This document shows positions 57,076-64,000 of a DNA stretch of 64,000 nt, one piece after another. Within the stretch, counting starts at the first letter, position 1; each line of letters begins with the position of its first letter. The stretch spans positions 58,278,584-58,342,583 of the forward strand of contig CM062296.1 of assembly GCA_031216915.1 (NCBI GenBank), in the 5' to 3' direction. The stretch is from Pictodentalium vernedei (taxonomy: Eukaryota; Mollusca; Scaphopoda; Dentaliida; Dentaliidae). A program made the translations under genes and the position numbers. The notes under the pieces were generated by a model. The model was not told the origin of the DNA. It made no database searches and worked only from the letters and a program-made list of their open reading frames with translations.

Positions 57076-57649
57076 AAAAAATTACTAAGGCAAAAACTGA
57101 TCCGAATCCTGTATTCCGTCTCACGGATAGAGCAAATCAACCACACCCCTGGTGCGAGTAATCTGCTCTCATATCATAGTCAACGGAATCCAGATTACCA
57201 GATCTGTCAATGTCATGATAATATGTATTTATTATATGACTACCCGAAATATCCTCTCAATACCGCAGTAGCTTGGCTATCAATTCTGGATCGACAGAAA
57301 ACGAGAGTCTCAACTTTTCCCAAATACGTATCATGCCTATATCAAACGAGCCTCTCGTGACATCACCGACGTTCACAGATTTTCGAGGCGAACATTCCAC
57401 AAGCGCGAAATACAAACACGGAGGACTTGGGACCTAAGACACCGCACAAGCACCCATAATTTTTTCTGTTTGTTTTCATTTCAGGTCTCGTATTCTATAT
57501 ATAACGGTTCACTACCATATAATAAAACAAATATTACAACAGTCAGTCATCTTGCTTGTCAGATCATGACTGACAGATTGGGTCATTGGAAGAGATGTAC
57601 GAGAAAGTTAGCTCCCCTTAAGTTACGAAAGTTGTTAGTATATTTAACA
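57076..57649. other. No confident gene
   Basis: Open plus frames at 57064-57360 and after an acceptor-like site at about 57484 look exon-like, but they lack motifs and the second ends inside a dispersed repeat. Confidence 0.4.
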
Positions 57650-57960
57650 CCAAATGTATGGAAATTTGCAATGAGAATTTAAATTTCGAAATGTTAGCGA
57701 ATTTATACTACCGATGTGCGATCATTTCTCAAACTTAAGGCGCTTTCCCGACGAATTGTATATAAATACAGAAGCTGACTTTTTATACAAAAGCTGACTT
57801 TTTCCAATTTTTCCCCAATCAGTTTGAACGCTTCACTATCATTCTCTATCGAAACCCATTCAAAAATAAGAAAACGGTATTTTCACCATCTTTTGATGTT
57901 GTGTGACCTTTTTTCTGTACATTGTATCAACAGTGTACGTATTGTGGCATATAATACAAA
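57650..57960 (-). repeat. Dispersed repeat with Cys-pair potential, copy 1
   Basis: Closely related to 61396-61690, and a further partial copy lies at 60840-60960. Read on the minus strand, all contain a CVIC or similar Cys-x-x-Cys pair followed by a lysine-rich segment ending HQKMVK-like. This could be the decayed C-terminus of a transposase, but each copy is frameshifted and the family is not recognised. Confidence 0.5.
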
Positions 57961-58473
57961 CGCAGCTTCTTTGCATCTGATCGATCAATGATAGACCACA
58001 TAGAGGACATATTGATGACATTTTTGAGTCATTTTCATCGATCATTCTACAAAATGGTTCTACGGGGTAAGGAACCGGAAGACCATAGTTCGGTCCAACC
58101 GGTGAAAATGTTTGATTTCTGAAATTGAAGGAATGCTGTTTCCTTTCATCTGAGCGACCAATGACAGTGTGTTGTTTTTGAAAAGAAACAAATAACTGGT
58201 TATAGTATTTTAACAATTACTGTTCAATGATCTAAGCATTTGGAAGGCGATTAGTTGATGTGAAACCCCTCGCGCATTCGATTTCCACGCGTCCTGGATG
58301 ACTGGGCGAGCAAAAACCCCATAGTTTCTCTGAACTTAGAAAAACATTCAGCCTCGTTCCCGTTAATCATTGCGAAAACTACGGGCATAAATGTGTTCGT
58401 GGAGTGGGGGTGGGGACGATTCCCAATATTTTTTGGCCTCGTGGTGCCATTTTATTTGCATGGTTGTCTTACT

Positions 58474-58715
58474 GTGCAACCGCCGTGGAACGGTCACTTT
58501 CCACGGGTGGGCAATATTTCCACGGATGCTAAGATATTAAATTCCAAACACTAATTATAGAAATAAAGATAAAAAATGTAATTAATGAAGCAGCCGATTC
58601 AACCCGGTGCTTCATTAATTAAAATTTTGCTGATAATGATTTTTTTACCTGGGAAACGCATGCGCGGAGATCACTCTCCCCACGCGTGGATTACGACCAA
58701 TCCACGGTGACTGTA
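58474..58715 (+). mobile_element. CCGTGG-family MITE
   Basis: CTGTGCAACCGCCGTGG at the left, CCACGGTGACTGTA at the right, centre GAAGCAGCCGATTCAACCCGG. Confidence 0.88.
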
Positions 58716-58908
58716 CTGTGGATTCGATTCGCTCCAATAAGACTAGTTTTGATAATTGAATTTAATATGTCACACACTCTCTCGGTCATACAAATGGAGG
58801 ACTGTGGCATCTGATTCGGGCGGTGGGGTTATGGGTAGCCAACCTGCAGTATAGTTCGTTTTAATTAAATTATGTATTTGGCAAACCCTACTCTTCTATG
58901 TAACATCA

Positions 58909-59461
58909 AGGGCGTCTTCCCACTAGACCAATTCCCTTTAGTCCAATTCCCTTCAGGCCAATTCCCACTAGACCAATTCCCCTTATACCAACTATATAGT
59001 GTTTCTGATTAAGAGTTGATTAAGGATAATTAGGGAAACAATTATTTATAAAAATCTGCCCAACATCTATAAAATATCGACATGCCATAAAATGAGCAGG
59101 CTATTATCTGAAAAATGAGGTCCCCCAGAGGGTGAATTTGGTGATGCTACCCTGCACAGCAGGGTAGCATCACTAAATTTGCCCTGTGTGAATCTCAACC
59201 TGAATCAAAGTCTCAAACATAATCAGAAAGAGGTACCCAGAGGATAAACTGGCCCACTGTGTGGGATAGCATCAGCAAATTCACCCTCTGTGGACCTCAT
59301 TCTGCAAATGACAGACTGCTTATTTTCAGGGTTGAATATCAATAACATTAAATACATTTATAAATATTTATAAATATATCAAATTATTTATATAAAATTA
59401 TTTTTAAAGCAGAGCACACCAGTTGGTCTACAGGGAATTGGTCTAGTGGGAATGAACCTGG
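58909..59461 (+). mobile_element. MITE with repeated CCAATTCCC termini
   Basis: The left terminus has about five copies of an AGACCAATTCCC-type unit, and the right terminus has the complement (GGGAATTGGTCTAGTGGGA). It hosts the hAT-like copy at 59094-59330. The superfamily is not assigned. Confidence 0.78.
59094..59330 (+). mobile_element. hAT-like MITE, second copy
   Basis: Same family as 14096-14348: GGCTATTATCTGAAAAATG at the left, CTGCTTATTTTCAGG at the right, tip CCCTGCACAGCAGGGT. It is nested in 58909-59461. Confidence 0.85.
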
Positions 59462-59829
59462 CAGACTAGACTGGTGGTATATTTAAATGTCCTCTATGTG
59501 GACTGCCAATGGCAATCCACATTTAGAAGATTTCGATAGACCGCCTGTCTATGCAATCAGATTCATTTACTCCAGAACGGAATCGAAGAAGTTTTGGAAG
59601 TGAAACCTCATTGGCCTTTTCATCCATCATCAGAACACCTGCACAGGAGACCCGTCATTAGCAGTCCACATAGAGGACATTTCGATATACCGGCAGTCTA
59701 TCCAGACGATGAGCGGACTTACTAAATAATGTTAAAATTTTATTTGTTTTCTTGAGAGAATGCCTTAGACACTATTTAATGTCAGGTTTCTGTTAGCGTC
59801 TGACCAATTTGTTACTGTTTACTTTATTA

Positions 59830-60213
59830 GAACCGGGAACGCGGTGGCTCGGTGGTAGACTGTTGGACTTCTATGCTAGAAGTCCCGAGTTAGATCCCCG
59901 TCGGGGAGGACCCGCGTTGTGTCCTTGGGCAAGACACTTTATCCCGGCTGCCTACATGGAGGCACGATGACGCCGTGTACTAAAGCGTACTGCACGTCGA
60001 TGGTGCACATGTCTTCAACCGCTGTAACCCTGCTTGAGTGGATCTTGAACAGAGTTAGAATGTTGAGGAGCCGACAGTTGCTCGTCGATGCTCGGTGGTT
60101 CTCTCCAGACACTCCGGCTTCCTCCACCCGTACAAAAACTCTCGCGGTCACGATTAGCCACAGTGCATAGGTATGTGACCTTAAACACAAATAAATACAT
60201 AAATAAATAAATA
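59830..60213 (+). mobile_element. tRNA-derived SINE, head variant
   Basis: Begins GGGAACGCGGTGGCTCGG, with a GTTAGATCC box B-like site. The head is closer to the one at 48.9 kb than to the one at 4.8 kb. The body and AATA tail are complete. Confidence 0.9.
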
Positions 60214-60347
60214 GTACTTTCTTACAACCGAGCATGATAATCGATTCCTTCATTCCTGACTACTAATGAGACAGTATGGAGTATAGCTGTTATTGCCATG
60301 TTATGCCAGTATTAAATGATTGGTATCATTTCATTCACGATATTTGC

Positions 60348-60562
60348 AGTACGGCCGCCGTGGACTAGTCACTTCCACTGGTGGGCAATATTTCCACGTA
60401 CGCACTAATATTAGATTCCAAACACTTATTATAGAAATAATCATCGAAAATTTATTTTATTAAAATTTTGCTGATGTTTTTTTTAGTACCTGGTAAACGC
60501 ATGCGAGGACATCACTGCCCACGCGTGGATTACGACCAGTCCCCGCTGGCTGTACTGTACTA
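60348..60562 (+). mobile_element. CCGTGG-family MITE, centre deleted
   Basis: GTACGGCCGCCGTGGAC at the left, CCGCTGGCTGTAC at the right. The hairpin tip is lost. Confidence 0.85.
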
Positions 60563-60965
60563 ATGTTTCATTGAATATTTGTTTTAAAGATTTTATTACA
60601 AACTTCAAATGTAGCATTAACTGTCACAGTGCCAGGATCTAGCCGGGGATTCAGAATGGCCCGATTTCGCGCTCACCTGTTTGAAATTTCCATACATATG
60701 GGTTGCAAGAATATCGAGTATTTTGCTCATATCTTTCATAAAAATTGCATGTCCGTATTATAAATTTACAAAATATCCTCACAAACACACCTTTCTCTTA
60801 ACAACTCGCAGTGCCAACAACTATTATCTGTTACAACCCATTTAAAAATAAAAAACGGACTTTTCACCATCTTCTGATGTTATGTAACTTTTTTGTTTTC
60901 ATTATAACAACGTGTGCACTTCTTGACATATGACACAGACTCTGTCCTTTCCATTAATAGAAGTC

Positions 60966-61248
60966 TACAGTTAAAACTAGAAGTCCTGTCACGAATAGTG
61001 CGCTGATATAGGCTTAATTATTATCGAATGGCACCAAAGCACGGCAAGTTCTCCTTGTTACCCATAGCAAACACATGCAATGTTTCTGCCAATGGACCTC
61101 CGGAGGTCCATTGGCTGAAACATTGCTTGTGCACAGGCCATATGTCCAGAATATGATAGCTTTACTTGGGCCATAACGCGCACATTAACACGCATATCAA
61201 CGTGCTATTTGTGCGCATTTCATGACAGGACTTCTAGTTTTAACTGTA
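60966..61248 (+). mobile_element. TA-type MITE family B, shortened tip
   Basis: Termini intact. The loop is lost so the centre reads GGACCTCCGGAGGTCC, a perfect palindrome. Confidence 0.93.
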
Positions 61249-61890
61249 GGAGGTGAAATTTGCTAATTGTTTTCCTGAGAAGAATAAAACAAAAACCCTT
61301 GCCTTTTACTGTAAAACACATTCACTAAACAAAGGGCCAAAGTGGATCTTTAGTTAGTGTTGGTAGGTGTCCTACTAATAGATATTCTTCAATATGGTAT
61401 ATTTAAAACCAAGGGTATGGGAATTTTCAATGAAAAGTTAAATTTCGAAATGTTAGCGAATTTATACTACCTATGTGCGATTATTTCTCAAACTTAAGGC
61501 GCTTTCCCGACGAATTGTATATAAATACAGAAGCTGACTTTTTACAATTTTTTTCCCAGTCAGTTTGAACTTTCCACTATCATTCTCTATCGAAACCCAT
61601 TCAGAAATAAAAAAACGCCTTTTCACCACCTTTTGATGTTGAGTAATCCTTTTCTGTACACTGTACAAACAGTGTGCGTATCGTGGTATATATTACAAAG
61701 ACAGGCCTTTCTAATGCTATAAAAGTCTTGGAAGTGGGTTTTGCTAATTTTTTTCCTGGGAAGAATAAAACTTGCGAATTACTGTAAACACACTTTCGCG
61801 GAACAAAGAGTCAAAATGGACAATTACGAAGTGTTGGTACATGTAGGTGTGAAACTGATAGATATTCTTAATAATGAATTATCTTGGAAG
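61248..61890 (+). repeat. Imperfect tandem duplication, about 480-bp spacing
   Basis: 61248-61400 and 61727-61890 share GAAGAATAAAAC, ACTGTAAA-ACACA and TGATAGATATTCTT-like blocks. The intervening part (61396-61690) is a copy of 57650-57960. Confidence 0.75.
61396..61690 (-). repeat. Dispersed repeat with Cys-pair potential, copy 2
   Basis: Partner of 57650-57960, well conserved over TTAAGGCGCTTTCCCGACG and CTATCGAAACCCATTCA. Confidence 0.55.
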
Positions 61891-62458
61891 TAGTTATTTC
61901 TAATTAGCTGGCCTCGAAAAGACAAATTTCTTCTTATGACTTTTAATGACCGAAAACAACAGAACACTCAATGAGATGATTTTGTTTATTAAAAGAAACA
62001 AAAGGAAACGTAACAAAAGTTATTCACGGACCTCAGAAAGCAAAAGACGATTGCGAGGCGTCAAACTAAAACTAGAATTTCTAGACTTTTCTTGTTTTGA
62101 GTGAACATTGTCTACTTCTAGCAACAACTGTACCCATCCCAAGATGGCGGCCAATGAGACAACTTTCTGCATGTGACAAGTGAGTAGCGTCCAACCGATG
62201 ATCGGAACCGCCCACCACAATCGTCCGATTGTGGGCAATCGGATGACAACGGCAAGGACTCCTGGAACATTGTTTCAACCGATTGTTTCCAAGCATTTTG
62301 TGATGATTAACAAACTACATGTATTATCTTCTGTAACTGTTTAATTGTTAATGTAAAATGATGTCAATGATACCATTCAATAAAGTTGAGAAACAACCAC
62401 AATGTGTTATGAATCTCTCTGGACGCCCCTTTACGGGATATACAAGTTAAATGGTATG
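61891..62458. other. No gene recognised
   Basis: Contains a weak palindrome around CGATTGTGGGCAATCGG (62220-62250). Related CGATTGTGAG/AATCGG words recur at 62940-63005. Confidence 0.45.
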
Positions 62459-62719
62459 TCCTGTACGTGGAGAGTGTATTATCACTAAATCACCCGCAGA
62501 GTGGAGATTCCAGCCGAGCAGTAATTGCAAATTTGTTGCAGAGCATAATAATCACAAGCAATGTTTCAGCCAATGGACCTCCGGGTTAAACCCGGAGGTC
62601 CATTGGCTGAAAAATTGCTTGTGTTTTTTGTCCATATGTCCAGAACTGGAAAGTGATACTTTGGTTGGTAACTTCACTCCAAGGGTGATTTATTTACAAT
62701 TCACTCTACATGTACTGTA
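62459..62719 (+). mobile_element. TA-type MITE family A
   Basis: Ends CTGTACGTGGAGAGTG and CACTCTACATGTACTGTA, with a perfect GGACCTCCGGGTTAAACC centre. Confidence 0.9.
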
Positions 62720-63605
62720 AAGCTTACAATTGAGCGTTCTCAGCGTACTTGCGCCAATCGCCAGTTCATACCAGAAAAGTGAAGGTTGCACCCCATTGAC
62801 ATCGAGAGGTACGTTTATCGTCCAAGTGTGTAATGTTACTGAGACCTGAGTCAATGGACTTTGACACTGTGAAATATGTTCAATTTAATGTAGTTCTTTC
62901 GAGCCTCCACGTCTTGTAGCGCACGGAATCGACATCGGAAACGGCCGATTGTGAGATCAAATAACCGGTAATCGGACAACAACCATTTTGTTGGTAATCG
63001 GTTGAACACTGCCAGTGAGCGTACAACCTCTCGTGTATCGCACGATTTCATGTTACAAATAATCGATAAATCATATAAAGATCGAGATCACTCCATTAGT
63101 TCAAATCGTAAACGGGTTTGTAATTTATACAACACTTCACTAGAAACTTCGTCTACTGCACGTGTAAAAATCTAGAAAATGAAGCGTTTCACACGACACC
63201 ACATTCATGAAATACTTTCGAATAATTCGCGTTGTGGCGTCAAAGAGTAATGCATTCCCCAAGAGCCATAAATACAGAAAAAAAAATCACCGCTTTCGTC
63301 CACTGAGAGGGAGAGAATTTCCGTCTTATTGGAACATGGCCAAATATCCAACCACCAAATTTAACAAAAGGAAGTGACACATGTTTCGTATTTCGTTCTG
63401 TGACCTTGTCGGTGGGCGGAAATTCCGAAAATGGTTCTAGACGTATTTAACTATCTGTTCGATCGGTAACTTCTGACTTTATCTACAAGGCCGTACAGGG
63501 CAAATATTTCAACGAGAATCAGATATAATCCATTCACGCAAAGATTCGCGCAACATAGCCAGCCAGAATCACTGCTAGCATTCGAGTGAAAAGAATGGAG
63601 ACAAT
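62720..63605. other. No feature recognised
   Basis: Unassigned sequence with no signature in any frame. Confidence 0.45.
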
Positions 63606-63849
63606 TTAACACTTTACCAAACAGGACAGCAGCAAATTAACCAATATAAGGCTAACATGGCCTGGAATATCCTGACACTTTGTCAATAAAAGTGTACAAA
63701 TATGGCTGCCATTGGAACCGGCTCAATGAGCCGGTTTCAATGGCATCCATGTTTGTTTGGTTTCATTGATAAATATTGTTTATTTTTTTTTTAAATTATC
63801 AAATTCAGTTCATATTTTAAAAAATTAAAAACCTGTGTTTGGTAGAGGG
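63606..63849 (+). mobile_element. TTAA-type MITE, related to families A/B
   Basis: TTAACACTTTACCAAACAGG at the left and CCTGTGTTTGGTAGAGGG at the right. The hairpin tip is different (GGAACCGGCTCAATGAGC), and the right TTAA is lost. Confidence 0.72.
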
Positions 63850-64000
63850 CGATGCATTATCAGTAAACAACAAGGGTTCAACCACGGTGTCTCAATAAGA
63901 TCCTGGGACACTCATAGCCGGTATGGATTCTCACAACCATTTCCGCTAGAATCCAAATTTAGTTGAAATATAAGCCCTGGCGAGTTTACCCGAGATTCGA

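Noticed and set aside
57484..57682. Exon-like ORF after an acceptor site
   Set aside because: The acceptor looks good, but the frame has no known motif and its end falls in a dispersed repeat also present at 61.4 kb.
57860..58216. Cys-containing minus ORF as a zinc-finger gene
   Set aside because: Only isolated Cys pairs occur. The downstream part is the frameshifted dispersed repeat, so no intact domain can be supported.

Overview
This is animal DNA: spliced exons separated by multi-kilobase introns, tRNA-derived SINEs, CR1/L2-type non-LTR retrotransposon remains, and a very dense population of short palindromic DNA transposons (MITEs). There are no bacterial-style operons or rRNA genes. 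The repeat types fit a marine invertebrate (a lophotrochozoan or an invertebrate deuterostome), but nothing here fixes the species.

One host gene can be supported. It is a class A (rhodopsin-type) G-protein-coupled receptor on the minus strand, and it runs across much of the window. Three exons are firm: TM3-TM4 (37547-37768), the second extracellular loop plus TM5 (14633-14778) and TM6 (2608-2777). Each has a consensus acceptor and donor, and the codon phases join exactly (1/1, then 0/0). A 66-nt candidate exon at 46054-46119 is also phase-compatible and would sit just before TM3. No TM7 exon (left side) or TM1-TM2 exon (right side) was found, so both ends probably lie outside the window. 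The introns are about 22.8 kb and 11.9 kb, and they hold most of the mobile elements described here.

Mobile elements by type: (1) at least five palindromic MITE families bounded by TTAA (piggyBac-like), spread across the window; (2) TA-bounded MITE families, two of which share one central hairpin; (3) hAT-like MITEs with 8-bp target duplications; (4) three fold-back systems with long inverted arms, namely a back-to-back pair at 16.0-21.7 kb, one at 31.1-33.2 kb and one at 46.4-47.1 kb; (5) ten copies of a tRNA-derived SINE family; (6) a CR1/L2-type retrotransposon at about 9.9-13.4 kb carrying two precise nested MITEs, plus 3' fragments of such elements at 1.3, 26.9 and 40.3 kb. No intact transposase was seen, so all DNA elements here appear non-autonomous.

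The most unusual pattern is modularity. Essentially the same central hairpin occurs inside MITE families whose termini are different, and even whose target-site classes differ. This suggests hairpin cores move between families, or that families diverge by replacing their ends. Boundaries were read by eye and may be off by a few bases.
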